Shown here one piece after another: positions 18,556 through 30,491 of a stretch of DNA of 64,000 nucleotides. Origin of the DNA: Campylobacter volucris (GTDB lineage Bacteria > Campylobacterota > Campylobacteria > Campylobacterales > Campylobacteraceae); NCBI RefSeq assembly GCF_008245045.1, contig NZ_CP043428.1:1364001-1428000 (forward strand). The letters are read 5' to 3'. A program made the position numbers and the translations under genes. Within the stretch, counting starts at the first letter, position 1. Each line of letters begins with the position of its first letter. The notes beneath the pieces were generated by a model. It had not been told where the DNA came from, made no database searches, and saw only the letters and a program-made list of their open reading frames with translations.

Positions 18556-20915
18556 GGTTGAGAATTTAAAATATCCATTTTTTCTTTACATAAATTTTGC
18601 CAATCACTTGTTGTGTTAATATCTAAACATTGTTGCAAGCTTTGTTTTTGATTTTGAGTTTGGTTTAAATCTTCATAAACACTACTTTGTAGATAAAATG
18701 CCCTAGCTCTTTCATCTGCTTTTAAAGGATTGGCTAATAAATCTTTAAACAAACCTAAAGCTTTTTGATCTTGATTGCTTTGTTGCAAGGCTTTAATATA
18801 CATAAATTCTAAATCTGGAGAAAAAAGATTCACACCTTTTAAATTTTGATAATCAATAGCCTTTGGTGCATAGGTTAAGATATTGGTGATAAAATTATTT
18901 TTCTCACAAAATAATAAAAATTCATAATAAAGCTCCACCATACGATAATTCATATCAAAACGCTCTAATTTTTGCAAAGTTTCAACCATAGCATTATATT
19001 TTTCTAATTTCAATTGAGCAAAAAATTTAAGATAATTAGCTTCAAATTTTTCCTCATTGCTAACAATAGTGCGAGTAGATAAAATATCATCAACCGTTTT
19101 AATGACTTGTTGGTATTGTTTATCTTTTAAAGCTAAATCAGCCCCTTGAAGCTTGTAATAAATCTCATCATCTTTTTCATTTTCAAGTATATATTTTTTA
19201 GCTTCTTCTATGCGTAAGGTTCTTTTAAAACAAGCTAACATTTGTTTTTTATTGTAAATTTTATTGCCTATATTGTATTCTTTAAAAGTATCATAAGTTT
19301 TAATTGCTTCTAAACATTCATCTTTTTTAAGTTCTTGAATTAAAATTTCAATAGCTGATTTTTCTAAAATATCTTTTACTTCTTTATTAGAATACTTTTC
19401 TATTTCATTTTTATAAGAAATCACTTTTTCATAATTTTTTTCTTTATAATATAATTTTACATTATCAAAAAGAGCCTTGCTTGAAATTTCTCCTGCATAT
19501 TTAGTCATAATTTCTTCATATTTTTGATGCAAATAAGTAGAATTGTTATCTTTTAAATATAAAAAATTTCTATCTTGAGCTTGTTTTATAAGAGCTAAAT
19601 ACTCTCCTAGAGGGAATTCTTCTGTGTATAGGTCTAAGTATTGTTGGGCTTGATTATATTTTTTAGCATTAAGCAATGAAAAAGCTAATTCTTTCAAAAC
19701 TCTTTCATAATCTTTATCGATTTTGGTCAAATTTTTAAAAATATATTCATATATTTTTGAGCTTACATCATAAGCTTTGTTATTATCTAAAGCTTTAGCT
19801 AAAATCAAAGAATTTGCCAAATCACTCACGAAAAATTTTGGGTTTGAGTCTAAAATTTTATTGCTTAAATCTTTGGCTTGTTGAATATTTTTTTGCTCTA
19901 AATAATTTCTAGCTAAAAATAATGCTGCCCTACTTGCTAAATTTTGATTTTGAGTCGAATAATAAACATCTTCATAAATTTCAACCGCCATATCTTTTTT
20001 CCCAAGATTATACAAATAATCTGCATAATCAAGCATAGCCATAACCGTATAAGGATCGTTTTTATGTTCTGTGCTTAAAAGATTTATGATATATTCTACA
20101 TTAGATCTTTGTGATAAACCTATGTAAATTCTCATCATAATATACATAACTTCTGTAAAATCTTTATCATTTACATAAGTTCTAGTCCATCGTTTAGCAT
20201 CTTCAAGCATTTCTCCTAAAATTTGTTGATCTTTGTCTAAAGTATAGGTATAAAGTTGATTTTGCGCTCTTAATTTATAAAGCTCAAATTCGCTCATAAA
20301 AACACTGCCTTGATATCTTTTAATGGCATTATTAGCATCTCTTAAAACTTGATCGTATTTTTTTGCTTCATATTCTTTTTTAATACTAAAATAAGTATTA
20401 AAATCAGCACTTTTAGAACTTTCCATAGGATTTGAATTTAAATCCAAAGCACCAATATATGGCATTAAACCATCATTAAAATAAGTATTAAAATCCAAGC
20501 CATCATCTACTTGTTCTCGTTTGATGTCTTTAGTAAATATAAATACAAAATGATTAGATGCGTTTGGGTTTGGACTAAGAATTTCTTCTGAGTCAAAAAG
20601 CTCTTGAGAATAGCTGTACATTTTTACAGGAGCTTTTGGTTCTATAAAAATATTGACATAAGTTTGTTCTTTTTTAAATTTAATCACAAAATCATCAAAT
20701 TCTCTATCTTGAAAATGCATACTACTTATGCCTAAAATTTTACATTCAAAATAATTATTTTGCGATTGAGAAATATCTTTACAAACAAAGTCTTTACTAT
20801 CTTTTAAATGCAATATACTAAAAGGAACACTCGCGTCTTCACCTTTATTGACAAATATTTCAAATGAAAATATATAACTTATATTTAGCAAAAGTAAAAA
20901 TAATATTCTTATCAT
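18552..20915 (-). CDS. pflA: Paralysed-flagella protein PflA, TPR-rich
   Basis: 787 aa with a signal peptide ([17 protein letters not shown]) and long runs of TPR-like helical pairs from about residue 170 to the end (for example [20 protein letters not shown] and the closing [20 protein letters not shown]). Length, location beside nuoN and composition fit PflA, which in C. jejuni builds a periplasmic disk of the flagellar motor and is needed for rotation. The 24-base gap to nuoN suggests transcription with the nuo operon. Confidence 0.88.
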   Translation of the reverse strand: MIRILFLLLLNISYIFSFEIFVNKGEDASVPFSILHLKDSKDFVCKDISQSQNNYFECKILGISSMHFQDREFDDFVIKFKKEQTYVNIFIEPKAPVKMYSYSQELFDSEEILSPNPNASNHFVFIFTKDIKREQVDDGLDFNTYFNDGLMPYIGALDLNSNPMESSKSADFNTYFSIKKEYEAKKYDQVLRDANNAIKRYQGSVFMSEFELYKLRAQNQLYTYTLDKDQQILGEMLEDAKRWTRTYVNDKDFTEVMYIMMRIYIGLSQRSNVEYIINLLSTEHKNDPYTVMAMLDYADYLYNLGKKDMAVEIYEDVYYSTQNQNLASRAALFLARNYLEQKNIQQAKDLSNKILDSNPKFFVSDLANSLILAKALDNNKAYDVSSKIYEYIFKNLTKIDKDYERVLKELAFSLLNAKKYNQAQQYLDLYTEEFPLGEYLALIKQAQDRNFLYLKDNNSTYLHQKYEEIMTKYAGEISSKALFDNVKLYYKEKNYEKVISYKNEIEKYSNKEVKDILEKSAIEILIQELKKDECLEAIKTYDTFKEYNIGNKIYNKKQMLACFKRTLRIEEAKKYILENEKDDEIYYKLQGADLALKDKQYQQVIKTVDDILSTRTIVSNEEKFEANYLKFFAQLKLEKYNAMVETLQKLERFDMNYRMVELYYEFLLFCEKNNFITNILTYAPKAIDYQNLKGVNLFSPDLEFMYIKALQQSNQDQKALGLFKDLLANPLKADERARAFYLQSSVYEDLNQTQNQKQSLQQCLDINTTSDWQNLCKEKMDILNSQP

Positions 20916-20939
20916 AAATGTGATTATAGCAATATTATT

Positions 20940-22337
20940 TTACAAAAGCAAAAACACACTACCAAGGCTTCCAGCAAGACAAATGCCTAAGATTATTTTT
21001 TGCTCTATGGCTAATTGTTCATGTGTGATATTGTCTGATTTTTTAAAAAATACATAAATTAAAATTTTCAAATACGGATAAATCATAATCATTGAACTAA
21101 GTGCGATGGTAAATACCATTGCATAATAGCCTGAATTTAAAATCGAAGCTAAAATCAATAATTTACCCCAAAAAATTCCAAATGGAGGAATACCAGCTAT
21201 TGATAAAACAAACAAAGCTAATACAACTGCTAAAATAGGATTTTTATCAAATAATCCAGCAAAACTTTCATATGAACTTTTCTTAAATAAACTTAATATT
21301 AAAAATAAACCATAATTAGCAAAAGCAAAAGCAATCCAATATAAAAATAAAGCCAAAACAGCTATCAAATAAACGACACCACCTTCTTGAGAATTTAAAT
21401 TTATACCAGATACTATAATAGCTAATACAAAAGAAGAATGAGTTATAGAACTATATGCTAGCATTTTTTTAACATCATTTTGCACTAAAGCTGCTATACT
21501 AGCACTAAACATAGAAAACATAGCCAAAAATGCAACAATATATTCAAATTTCACACCTCCACCTAAGGCTGAAAAAATTCTTAAAACCACTACAATCATT
21601 GCTATTTTTGGCACAACAGAAATAAAGGCTACAAAATTAGTATGAGCTCCATAATAAACATCTTTCAACCAAAAATGAAAAGGAGCTATGGAAAGTTTAA
21701 TCCCAACTATAACTAAAAACATCACTCCAGCACTTAATAAAACAGGATCTGAAATATATTCTGAATTCAACAAATCAATCAAATCCAAAGAACGAATTTT
21801 TAAATACACAAAAGCACAAGCAAATGCAAAAAATCCAGCCCCAACAGCAGCAATAGTAAAGTATTTAATACTTGCACTAATTGCATTATGCGTTCCTCTT
21901 AGGGCAATTAGTGTATAAAGAGCTAAAGAAGAGCCTTCTAAGGCTAGGAAAATGACTATCAAGTTAGTGCTTGATATCATTAAAATAAAACTTCCTATCA
22001 TAAACAAAAACAAAGAAAAAAATTCAGCCCTTTTGTCTTCTTTATCCATAATCAAATAAAAAATAGAAAAGATTATAATAATAAGTTGTGCAAAAATAGA
22101 ATAATTATCACTAATAAACAAACCAAAAAAAGCACTTGTGCTATCTAGTCTAAATCCATTAAAAACACACAAAAGGCAAAAACTACCCAAAAGCGCCATA
22201 ACACTAACGCTCGTATAAAAACTTTTAGAAAAATTTTTAAAAGCACTCAATAACAATAAAACAATAGCCCAAAAAAATAAAGATAACATAGGCCATAACA
22301 ATACAAAATTTAAGTTTTCTAAATTAAACCCACCCAT
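20940..22337 (-). CDS. nuoN: NADH-quinone oxidoreductase-type complex, subunit N
   Basis: Antiporter-like proton-pumping subunit, 465 aa, about 13-14 TM segments. The conserved Lys helices lie in FLVIVGIKLSIAPFHFWLKDVYYGA and the QNDVKKMLAYSSITHSSF segment. It is the last subunit gene, and its start overlaps the nuoM stop by one base. Confidence 0.95.
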   Translation of the reverse strand: MGGFNLENLNFVLLWPMLSLFFWAIVLLLLSAFKNFSKSFYTSVSVMALLGSFCLLCVFNGFRLDSTSAFFGLFISDNYSIFAQLIIIIFSIFYLIMDKEDKRAEFFSLFLFMIGSFILMISSTNLIVIFLALEGSSLALYTLIALRGTHNAISASIKYFTIAAVGAGFFAFACAFVYLKIRSLDLIDLLNSEYISDPVLLSAGVMFLVIVGIKLSIAPFHFWLKDVYYGAHTNFVAFISVVPKIAMIVVVLRIFSALGGGVKFEYIVAFLAMFSMFSASIAALVQNDVKKMLAYSSITHSSFVLAIIVSGINLNSQEGGVVYLIAVLALFLYWIAFAFANYGLFLILSLFKKSSYESFAGLFDKNPILAVVLALFVLSIAGIPPFGIFWGKLLILASILNSGYYAMVFTIALSSMIMIYPYLKILIYVFFKKSDNITHEQLAIEQKIILGICLAGSLGSVFLLL

Positions 22338-23809
22338 TATAAACCTCTTATACTATCTATAATTTTTTGATTTTCTAAAACAACATTTTTAATTTGTATT
22401 ACTTCAAGAATAGCATTTGCACTAGTTGAAATTTGATCAAGTATATAACTTGGCGCTATACCAAAATAAATCACCAAAGCACTCAAAATACTTAAAACAA
22501 AAATTTCACCACTTTTAAGTTTAAATTCTATCTTATCTTCTTGGGTTGATGGAACAAAAAACATATCTCTGTAAAGATTTAACATATAAATAGCTCCAAG
22601 TATTATCACTATACCAGCTAATAATGCATACCATAAATTCACACTTGCTATACCTTGTAAAATTAAAAATTCCCCAACAAAAGATATAGTCAAAGGTAAA
22701 GATATTGATGAGAACATTAAAATACCAAAAAATACACTATATAAAGGTGCTTTTTTGGCTAAATTTTTATAAAAGCTTATCTCGTAAGTATTGTATCTTT
22801 GATAAAGCATATAAGCAAGTAAAAATAAGCCTCCAGTAACTATACCATGAGCAAACATATAAAACACAGAACCACTTAAGCCATCATTAGTAATACTCAC
22901 AATCCCTAACATCACAACACCCAAATGCGATATAGAACTATAAGCGATAAGTTCTTTTAAATCTTTACTTTTAAAAGCTATAAATCCTGCATATAAAATA
23001 CTAACTATACACAAGATTGCCAAAATAGAATAATAATGATTTAAAGCATCTACTGTTAAAGGTAAAATAAATTGTATCATTCCAAAAGGAGCCATTTTAA
23101 AACTCACTAGCATCACAGAAACCAAAGTAGGACTTTTAGCATATACTGATGGCGCCCAAGTATGAAATGGAAACAAAGGACTTTTAATCGCAAAAGCTAT
23201 AAAAAATCCTATAAAAATTAAATTTTGTGCATTTTCAGGTATGAAAAAATCACTTTTATACCATTGTAATAAATCAAAACTCCAATAACCAAAGCTTTTA
23301 AAATACAAATATCCTGTATAAATAATAGCTAGTAGCATCAACATAGATCCACAAAATGCATAAACAAAAAATTTAATTCCTGCTTTATAGTTATTAGAAT
23401 ATCTTCCTATGAGATAAATAAGCGGTATTAAAGAAAATTCCCAAAATATATAAAACAAAATTGCATCCAATGAAGCAAAAAGCCCCATCATACAAAATTC
23501 TAATAAAAAAATACTTACCACAACACTTTTATCAGGTATATCCAAACACACAAAAGACAAAAATATCATCAAAGAACAAAGCAACATCAAATAAAGCGCA
23601 ATTGCATCAACACCAATATGATAGCTTGCCATTAAAAAGCTAAATTCAAATTCATAAGCAATACCTTCTTGATATTTGTATAATAAAAATACATTCAAAG
23701 CAAGAATGCAAAAACTAACCAATACAGCAAAAAATTTACCTTCTTCTTTTTTTAAAAACAATGCAGCCAAAGCAGCAAAAAATGGAAAAAATATCAATAA
23801 ATTCAACAT
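22337..23809 (-). CDS. nuoM: Complex I subunit M
   Basis: Antiporter-like subunit of 490 aa. The ATG at 23809 is preferred to the upstream one at 23845, which lies inside nuoL, because GGTGG precedes it and the protein starts as a TM helix (MLNLLIFFPFFAALAALF). It has the Glu in LIYLIGRYSNN and the Lys helix AFAIKSPLFPFHTWAPSVYAK typical of NuoM. Confidence 0.95.
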   Translation of the reverse strand: MLNLLIFFPFFAALAALFLKKEEGKFFAVLVSFCILALNVFLLYKYQEGIAYEFEFSFLMASYHIGVDAIALYLMLLCSLMIFLSFVCLDIPDKSVVVSIFLLEFCMMGLFASLDAILFYIFWEFSLIPLIYLIGRYSNNYKAGIKFFVYAFCGSMLMLLAIIYTGYLYFKSFGYWSFDLLQWYKSDFFIPENAQNLIFIGFFIAFAIKSPLFPFHTWAPSVYAKSPTLVSVMLVSFKMAPFGMIQFILPLTVDALNHYYSILAILCIVSILYAGFIAFKSKDLKELIAYSSISHLGVVMLGIVSITNDGLSGSVFYMFAHGIVTGGLFLLAYMLYQRYNTYEISFYKNLAKKAPLYSVFFGILMFSSISLPLTISFVGEFLILQGIASVNLWYALLAGIVIILGAIYMLNLYRDMFFVPSTQEDKIEFKLKSGEIFVLSILSALVIYFGIAPSYILDQISTSANAILEVIQIKNVVLENQKIIDSIRGL

Positions 23810-23810
23810 A

Positions 23811-25613
23811 TTACACCACCAAAACCAAGCAAAGCAAACAAACAAATGCTAAAATAGATATTCTTAAAACCAAAGACAAATCTCCTTTGACTATAATAGT
23901 CTTTCCACAAGCTTGTAAAAACTGCGCTATGACATCTATAGTAGCATCGAGTATTTCTTTATCATTTCTTTTTAAAAATTCACAAAATAAAGTATATTTT
24001 TGCACTATAAATTGATGATAAAATTTTGGAATAAAATATTCATTTGATACAAGCTTGTATAAACTTGTATTAGAAATAGATGGCTTAAACCAATTTCTTT
24101 TATAAGCAATGATTGCCAAAAGCATTCCAAGTATTGCCGCACCAAGTGCAAGTTTCATCACTAAAGAATTTTGAGCTTCAATGAAAGTTAAATCCAAACT
24201 TACAAATTCCATAAATTTATGCTCAAATAATCCTGCTATAATAGCAAGTAAAGCTAGCGGAGTCATCGCAAGTAAGGCTATTTTACTTGCTTCATGAGGG
24301 TGCTCATCATGTCTTTTTGGAGTAAAAAATACCAACATTAAAAGTCTAAAACTATAAAATGCGGTCATAAAAGCTGCAATCAATAATGCCAAAAAAATTC
24401 CATGATGATGGCTTATAAAAGAAAATCCTAAAATCAAATCTTTAGAAAAAAACCCTGCAAAAGGATAAATTCCAGCTAAAGCCAAAGATCCTATACTCAT
24501 TAAAACAGCACTAAAACGCATATTTTTATAAAGTCCGCCCATTTTACTAATATCTAATTTATCATTCATAGCATGCATAACATTTCCAGCACCCAAAAAC
24601 AATAAAGATTTAAAAAACGCATGAGTTGCAAGATGAAAAAGAGCTATAGCATAAGCTCCAAGTCCAGCTGCTACAAACATATAGCCAAGCTGAGATAAAG
24701 TAGAATATGCGATAATTCTTTTTAAATCTTTAGCCGCCATAGCTAAAGATGCAGCAAATAAAGCTACAAAAGCACCTAATACTGCTATAAAATAACCCAC
24801 TTCACTCACTTGAAAATAAAGATCTCCAGCACGAATCACCAAATAAACTCCAGCCGTTACCATAGTCGCAGCATGGATTAATGCTGAAACTGGCGTTGGT
24901 CCTGCCATAGCATCAGCAAGCCAAGTATGGAAAGGAAATTGTGCTGATTTTCCCATAGCTCCTATAAAAAGTAAAATCGCAATTAAAATTAAAATTTTAT
25001 TATCTTCATAACCCAAAACTAAAAGAGCAAAAACATTATCATAAGTTAAAGATCCAAATTCTAAATAAATTAAAAAAATTCCCAAAAGTAAAGCTAAATC
25101 TGCTATACGATTCATAATAAATGCTTCATTAGCAGCAAAGGTGTATTTTCGATTTTGATACCAAAAACCTATTAAAAGCCAAGAGCATACCCCTACACCT
25201 TCCCAGCCTATAAAAAGTCCTAAAAAATTATCACTCATCACCAAAAACATCATAGAAAATACAAAAAGCCCAAGATAGCTAAAATAACGATTAAAGCCTT
25301 CATCTTTTTCCATGTAAAATATACTATATAAATGCACACAAGTTGAAACAATACCAACTACACACATCATCACTAAGGTAATAGTGTCTATCTTAAAGCC
25401 AAAATCTACATTAAGCAATGATATCCAAGTGCCCAAAGTAAAATCAAAATGTGCATTATTTATAAATAAAACTACAGAAGCTATAGCTGAAATCAAAATC
25501 AAAACAAAAGCAAGATATCCTAATAAAATTTTTTTAGGCTTAAAAGCAAACACTCCTAAAATAATCGCAGAAAGCAAAGGTGAAAAAAGTGCTATTAGGG
25601 CTAAATTTTGCAT
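23811..25613 (-). CDS. nuoL: Complex I subunit L
   Basis: Largest proton-pumping subunit, 600 aa. It contains GWEGVGVCSWLLIGFWYQ, GAMGKSAQFPFHTWLADAM and ALIHAATMVTAGVYL, all conserved in NuoL, followed by the long lateral-helix region near the C-terminus. It overlaps nuoK by 13 bases. Confidence 0.96.
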   Translation of the reverse strand: MQNLALIALFSPLLSAIILGVFAFKPKKILLGYLAFVLILISAIASVVLFINNAHFDFTLGTWISLLNVDFGFKIDTITLVMMCVVGIVSTCVHLYSIFYMEKDEGFNRYFSYLGLFVFSMMFLVMSDNFLGLFIGWEGVGVCSWLLIGFWYQNRKYTFAANEAFIMNRIADLALLLGIFLIYLEFGSLTYDNVFALLVLGYEDNKILILIAILLFIGAMGKSAQFPFHTWLADAMAGPTPVSALIHAATMVTAGVYLVIRAGDLYFQVSEVGYFIAVLGAFVALFAASLAMAAKDLKRIIAYSTLSQLGYMFVAAGLGAYAIALFHLATHAFFKSLLFLGAGNVMHAMNDKLDISKMGGLYKNMRFSAVLMSIGSLALAGIYPFAGFFSKDLILGFSFISHHHGIFLALLIAAFMTAFYSFRLLMLVFFTPKRHDEHPHEASKIALLAMTPLALLAIIAGLFEHKFMEFVSLDLTFIEAQNSLVMKLALGAAILGMLLAIIAYKRNWFKPSISNTSLYKLVSNEYFIPKFYHQFIVQKYTLFCEFLKRNDKEILDATIDVIAQFLQACGKTIIVKGDLSLVLRISILAFVCLLCLVLVV

Positions 25614-25915
25614 TTTTCATCTCCTTTTTCAGCCAAAGAGCTAATTTCTAAAGTTCCAGTTTTTCTATACCACAACACACAAAGAGCTATCCCAACAGCC
25701 ACTTCACAAGCTGCTACTCCCATTATAAATAAAGCAAAAACCTGTCCTTCGATACTATTGTGCATAACTCCTGCTGTAACTAAAGCCAAATTAGCTCCAT
25801 TGAGTAAAATTTCACTAGATACAAAAAGCATGATCAAATTTTGACGCTTTATAATGCCAATCAATCCTATAGCAAACATTAAAATAGCAACTACATAGTA
25901 TTTTTCTAGCATCAT
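25601..25915 (-). CDS. nuoK: Complex I subunit K
   Basis: 104 aa, three TM helices. The membrane Glu residues of the proton path are in FVSSEILLNGANLALV and the GVAACEVAVGIAL segment. Two adjacent ATG codons (25915, 25912) are possible starts; the stop of nuoJ overlaps. Confidence 0.95.
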   Translation of the reverse strand: MMLEKYYVVAILMFAIGLIGIIKRQNLIMLFVSSEILLNGANLALVTAGVMHNSIEGQVFALFIMGVAACEVAVGIALCVLWYRKTGTLEISSLAEKGDEKCKI

Positions 25916-26415
25916 TGCTTATCCTTTTGTATGCTTTTTTGAGTTAATACAATGGCGCAAATTAAAGCAATAAGTAACAAAACTGCCATAAATTCAAAAG
26001 CAAGCATGTATTTAGTAAATAATATAAAACCAATTTCTTGCGTTGAAGTTAAAATCTCAAAAGATGTTTCATAGGCATTTATATCATGACCAAAAATTAT
26101 ACCTATGAGCAAAAAAGCACTAAAAATCACAGCTAAGATAAAAAATCTTTTATTTTTTAAACTTTCTTTAACCTTAATAGAGGCATCAAAAAACATCATA
26201 GCAAAGCTATAAAGTCCTAAGATAGCACCGCTATAAACGATAATTTGTATCGCCCCAATAAATTCAGCATCCAATAAAAAATAAAATCCACTTAAAAAAA
26301 CCATACCTGCAGCCAAAGAGCTAATCGCATAAAGCACACTAGTGCTCAATACACTCACTAAAAAAAATCCTAACACCAAAACACTCAATATATAAAAGGC
26401 TAATGTCTCAAACAT
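25912..26415 (-). CDS. nuoJ: Complex I subunit J
   Basis: 167 aa, five TM helices. [20 protein letters not shown] is the conserved NuoJ helix around the pi-bulge Tyr. Overlaps both nuoI (eight bases) and nuoK. Confidence 0.95.
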   Translation of the reverse strand: MFETLAFYILSVLVLGFFLVSVLSTSVLYAISSLAAGMVFLSGFYFLLDAEFIGAIQIIVYSGAILGLYSFAMMFFDASIKVKESLKNKRFFILAVIFSAFLLIGIIFGHDINAYETSFEILTSTQEIGFILFTKYMLAFEFMAVLLLIALICAIVLTQKSIQKDKQ

Positions 26416-27034
26416 TTTCTTCCTTTGTATTTTCTCTTTGTAAATCTACATCATAATAATTTGGAGTTTTTTTAACTAAATCATCAGCATCTTTTCTAAG
26501 ACTACCACTACCTTCAAATACTACTTGGTTTTTTAATTTATCAATTGGAGTTAAAAAATCTTGCTTTTGACCAAAATACGATCTTTGCTCTGCTGCGTTT
26601 TCATATTCTTTACCATGAACAATAGCAAGCTCAGGGCATACATCAGCACAAAACCCACAATATATACAACGCCCCAAATTAATACTATAATTTTCTACTT
26701 TTTTACGCCCATCTTCACCTAAAGATGTTTCCATTCTTATACAATTACTAATACAAATTTTTTCGCACAATCCACAACCTATACAACATTCGTTTTCACT
26801 TTCAATAAAACGCATCAAACGATGAACCGCACGATATCTATCATCTAAAGCAACTTTTTCCATAGGATATTTAATCGTTGCGCTATTATTTTTTTTCAAC
26901 ATTTCTCTTAAAACAACATATAAACCCACAAAAAGCTCGGTATTTAAAGAACGCTTAATCACTTGTATGATTTTTTCATAAGCATTTGTAGGATTTTTAC
27001 GCTCAAAATCTACTTTAAAATAACCTTTTTTCAT
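26408..27034 (-). CDS. nuoI: Complex I subunit I, 2x[4Fe-4S]
   Basis: 208 aa peripheral-arm subunit. Two ferredoxin motifs, [15 protein letters not shown] and [13 protein letters not shown], bind clusters N6a and N6b, which pass electrons to NuoB. The protein has a basic N-terminal extension and an acidic C-terminal tail. Confidence 0.96.
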   Translation of the reverse strand: MKKGYFKVDFERKNPTNAYEKIIQVIKRSLNTELFVGLYVVLREMLKKNNSATIKYPMEKVALDDRYRAVHRLMRFIESENECCIGCGLCEKICISNCIRMETSLGEDGRKKVENYSINLGRCIYCGFCADVCPELAIVHGKEYENAAEQRSYFGQKQDFLTPIDKLKNQVVFEGSGSLRKDADDLVKKTPNYYDVDLQRENTKEENV

Positions 27035-27042
27035 AATCTTTC

Positions 27043-28041
27043 CTATATCACAAGCACTAAAGCACTAATTAATAAATTTAAAACCGCCAAAGGTATTAAA
27101 ATTAAATAACACATTTTCATAACTTGATCAGGACGAAGCTGTGGAAATGCTCCCCTAGCCCAAAAATACCAAAAAAACACAAAAGATACTTTAAGTAGCA
27201 TCATAATAGCTCCAGGTATAATCCAAAAATCATTAAAACCACCCAAAAACAAAAGCGATATCATAATCGCTCCAGTTATCATAGCTGTATATTCACCTAT
27301 AAAAAACATACCCCATCTAAGCCCTGAATACTCTGTGCCATAACCTGATACAAGCTCAGTTTCATTTTCACTTAAACAAAGTGGGGTTCTATTTGTCTCT
27401 ATAAAAATAGCTATGATAAACAATACAAAAGCTAAAGGTTGTTTAAAAACAAGCCAAGAAAGAATTCCATCGCTTTGATAATTATTAATATCTATTAAAG
27501 ATAACGATCCTACAAGCATTACAACACAAACTAAAGAAAGTCCAGCCACACTCTCATAAGAAATGATAGAAACAAGCCCTCTAGCTCCACCTAACAATGA
27601 CCATTTATTATGACTTGCTAAACCGCCTAAAAAAATAGCATAAAAACTCATTCCGCCCATGCCAATAACAAACAACAATGCCACATTAATATCAGCTATA
27701 ATAGGACGAATTACTCTGCCAAATAAAGTAAATTCAGGAAAAATAGGAATAGCTGCTATAGCAACAAAAGCACAAATAGCTGCTATTAAAGGAGCGATTA
27801 AAAAAACAATTTTTTGTGCATAAGTTGGCACTATATCTTCTTTTGTAAAAAGTTTTATCATATCAGCTACAACTTGTAATAAACCAAAAGGTCCTACCAT
27901 ATCAGGCCCTAAACGACGATGAAATAAAGCTAAAACCTTTCTTTCAAGATAAGTAGCAACTCCTGCTAAAGTAGCAAAAACTGCTATAACAAGAACACAT
28001 TTAATGATAGTTTCTATAATAAAAAATGTAATATCATTCAT
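27043..28041 (-). CDS. nuoH: Complex I subunit H
   Basis: 332 aa membrane subunit that forms part of the quinone chamber. [21 protein letters not shown] and the Glu-rich loop [20 protein letters not shown] are signatures. Starts with an ATGA overlap on the nuoG stop. Confidence 0.96.
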   Translation of the reverse strand: MNDITFFIIETIIKCVLVIAVFATLAGVATYLERKVLALFHRRLGPDMVGPFGLLQVVADMIKLFTKEDIVPTYAQKIVFLIAPLIAAICAFVAIAAIPIFPEFTLFGRVIRPIIADINVALLFVIGMGGMSFYAIFLGGLASHNKWSLLGGARGLVSIISYESVAGLSLVCVVMLVGSLSLIDINNYQSDGILSWLVFKQPLAFVLFIIAIFIETNRTPLCLSENETELVSGYGTEYSGLRWGMFFIGEYTAMITGAIMISLLFLGGFNDFWIIPGAIMMLLKVSFVFFWYFWARGAFPQLRPDQVMKMCYLILIPLAVLNLLISALVLVI

Positions 28042-30491
28042 ATTTTTGCTCCTGTTTTTTCAAGATCCACTTTAATATAACGCAAACCTTGAAACAAATC
28101 TTGAGTATTAAGCTTGCTATCATAATCACCCAAATATGCACCATTTTCTAAATTTTCATCTGTTTTAACACTAAGTGCAAGCTGGGTATGTTTTGATTTT
28201 AAAATAACGCTATCATTATCTTTTAAATCAAATTTTTTCATCAAATCAGCTGATAAAAATAAAGCTCCAACCTCGTTAAAAGCTCTATTACTAAGTTTTC
28301 CAAACTGATGTATGCTATTTGCAAAATAAAGGGTTAAATTTCCATCATTTTCATCTAATTTTTGAGTGTTAAATTCTTTTTTTTCTAATTTTAAATTGGA
28401 AAAATCAAGCTCATAGCCACGATGGTTTTTTCCACCATTGTCATAATAATTGTTCAAATCATCAAATTCAATTGCTCTAAAGCCCTTATCTTGCGGTAAA
28501 AACTTGGTATAATTTATAGTAAATTCTTCATTAAATCCTAAAGCATTTGCTAAATCATTTAAAAAATATCCTTTAAATTCCAAAGCTGCATTGGTAGGAA
28601 CCAATCTTTTATCATAATTTACAAAGCTTCCTTCTTGCTGATTTAAACTAGAGCTTGCTAAATCACAATGTCCATCATAAGAAAAAGTAAAATCACCTTG
28701 TTCGTTATAACCTAAAATTTTTCCTTCTTTATAAGCATCTTGCAAATTGCAAATCAAACTCACACCTAAAGTATTAGTACAAGTTGGAATCAAAAATACT
28801 TTAAATTCAGTGTGTTTTTGCACCAAAGCACAAAGTCTTGCAAGTTCTGTGCTTTTTGCATCATAATAAAAATCACTACCTATAATAAGAGTAAAATTTT
28901 GCTTTTTAGCTAATAAAGTTTCTAAAATATCTTCATCTAAGCTGATATTTTTAGCATAAATAGATCTTTTAACTTGTATAGTTTTTTGAATTTTTTTAGG
29001 AAGTTGTTTTTTTACTTCTTCTATAATTATTTCGCCATTTTCATTTTCGCGTTCTATTTTTTCAATCACTTCTTCGTTTATAGTTTCTTCTATTTCTTTA
29101 CTATCTTCATAGTATGCTTTTTCAACAATAGTTTGCAAATCTAGCGGGAGTTCTTTTGCAAATTTTTGCAAGATAAAAAGCAAAATATCTTCATTATTTT
29201 TAATATCATAGTTAATTTGCAAAAGATTTTTAGAGTATTTATCTACACCTTTATCTTTAATAGGATGAAAATATAAGGCTGAGCCTTTATTCATCACTAA
29301 AGCATTATTAACCTTATATCCAAGAGTTGGTGCGTCATATCTTAAAAAAGATCCTGCGATGATTAAAAAATCACTTTGAGTGATATCTTGAGTGTTAGCA
29401 TTATAAATAGCATTAGCATTTTGATAAAAAACATTTAGAAAATCTTGAAATTTTTTAGCTTCGTCATTGATAAGATTAATTTCAAATTTATCACTAATAT
29501 TTTGCAAGATCAAAGCTTCTTCATTTGTGATAAAGCTATTAAATTTGATATTTTTAATTTCTTGATTTTGTATCATTTTTACTAATTTTTCAAAAGCTTT
29601 TACATCTTTAGTTTCTACTTCATTTTGCGTATTAAAACCATATCTTGCAGCTTTATTTAGCGTTGCAAAGGTAAAATCATTACTAACTCTGTAAATTTTT
29701 TCTTTTTGATTGTTGATACTAGTTTGTTTGATATCATAATACATCAATTCACAATCACTAGAATGTGGATTACTTGCTGGAATTCTTTTTAACTCCCAAG
29801 CATTAGAAGTATATTGAAAAGCTCCACCTACCAAAGCTCCTGTTGGACATACGCTAGTACATTCTCCACAAAATGAACAATCAAGCATATCTCCATTACT
29901 TGGAGCGATTAAACTTTTTTGAAATTTAGTCCAAATTGCTAAAGCGTCTTTACTCATAATCTCTTTAAAACTAGCATCAGGTGCATTTGAACCTCTTGGA
30001 GTAGTTTTTAAAGCACTTTCGCCAATTTTATCTTTACAAACTGTAATACACCTTTCACAAACTATGCATAAAGCAGGATCATAATTAATCTCACCCCATT
30101 TTTTATGCTCTTTGTGCGTATCTTTAATCCAATAATTTTGCACATTTACTCTTGCTTTATGAGTAAAATTTTGCAATTCACATTCTCCTGATTTATCACA
30201 AACTCCACATTGCAAAGGATGATTGATACAATAAGCTTGCATGATAGCATTTCGTTCATCCCATAAATTTGGCAAATCACTCTCTATAACCATACCTTCT
30301 TTAACTTTAGTATTACAAGAATAAACCTTTTTACCATCAGCTTCTACCATACACATACGACAGGCTAAAGTCGGAGAACAGCCATTTAAATAACAAATTG
30401 CAGGAATAAAAATATCATTTTTTCTAGCTACATTTAAAATATACTCACCCTCATTTGCTTCACACTCTATACCATTAATGATGACTTTCAT
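28038..30491 (-). CDS. nuoG: Complex I subunit G, iron-sulfur/molybdopterin-like
   Basis: 817 aa. N-terminal [2Fe-2S] site (ICYLNGCSPTLACRMC), then the His-Cys3 site (HPLQCGVCDKSGECELQNF), then two 4Fe-4S motifs (CIVCERCITVC and CSFCGECTSVCP). The remainder is a degraded molybdopterin oxidoreductase domain, interrupted near residues 455-500 by a Lys/Glu-rich insertion. Its electron donor is not NADH through NuoEF, since those genes are absent. Confidence 0.95.
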   Translation of the reverse strand: MKVIINGIECEANEGEYILNVARKNDIFIPAICYLNGCSPTLACRMCMVEADGKKVYSCNTKVKEGMVIESDLPNLWDERNAIMQAYCINHPLQCGVCDKSGECELQNFTHKARVNVQNYWIKDTHKEHKKWGEINYDPALCIVCERCITVCKDKIGESALKTTPRGSNAPDASFKEIMSKDALAIWTKFQKSLIAPSNGDMLDCSFCGECTSVCPTGALVGGAFQYTSNAWELKRIPASNPHSSDCELMYYDIKQTSINNQKEKIYRVSNDFTFATLNKAARYGFNTQNEVETKDVKAFEKLVKMIQNQEIKNIKFNSFITNEEALILQNISDKFEINLINDEAKKFQDFLNVFYQNANAIYNANTQDITQSDFLIIAGSFLRYDAPTLGYKVNNALVMNKGSALYFHPIKDKGVDKYSKNLLQINYDIKNNEDILLFILQKFAKELPLDLQTIVEKAYYEDSKEIEETINEEVIEKIERENENGEIIIEEVKKQLPKKIQKTIQVKRSIYAKNISLDEDILETLLAKKQNFTLIIGSDFYYDAKSTELARLCALVQKHTEFKVFLIPTCTNTLGVSLICNLQDAYKEGKILGYNEQGDFTFSYDGHCDLASSSLNQQEGSFVNYDKRLVPTNAALEFKGYFLNDLANALGFNEEFTINYTKFLPQDKGFRAIEFDDLNNYYDNGGKNHRGYELDFSNLKLEKKEFNTQKLDENDGNLTLYFANSIHQFGKLSNRAFNEVGALFLSADLMKKFDLKDNDSVILKSKHTQLALSVKTDENLENGAYLGDYDSKLNTQDLFQGLRYIKVDLEKTGAKI

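Noticed and set aside
23810-23845. Upstream start for nuoM
   Set aside because: It lies in nuoL and adds an unusual Trp/Cys-rich leader; the ATG at 23809 has a ribosome site.
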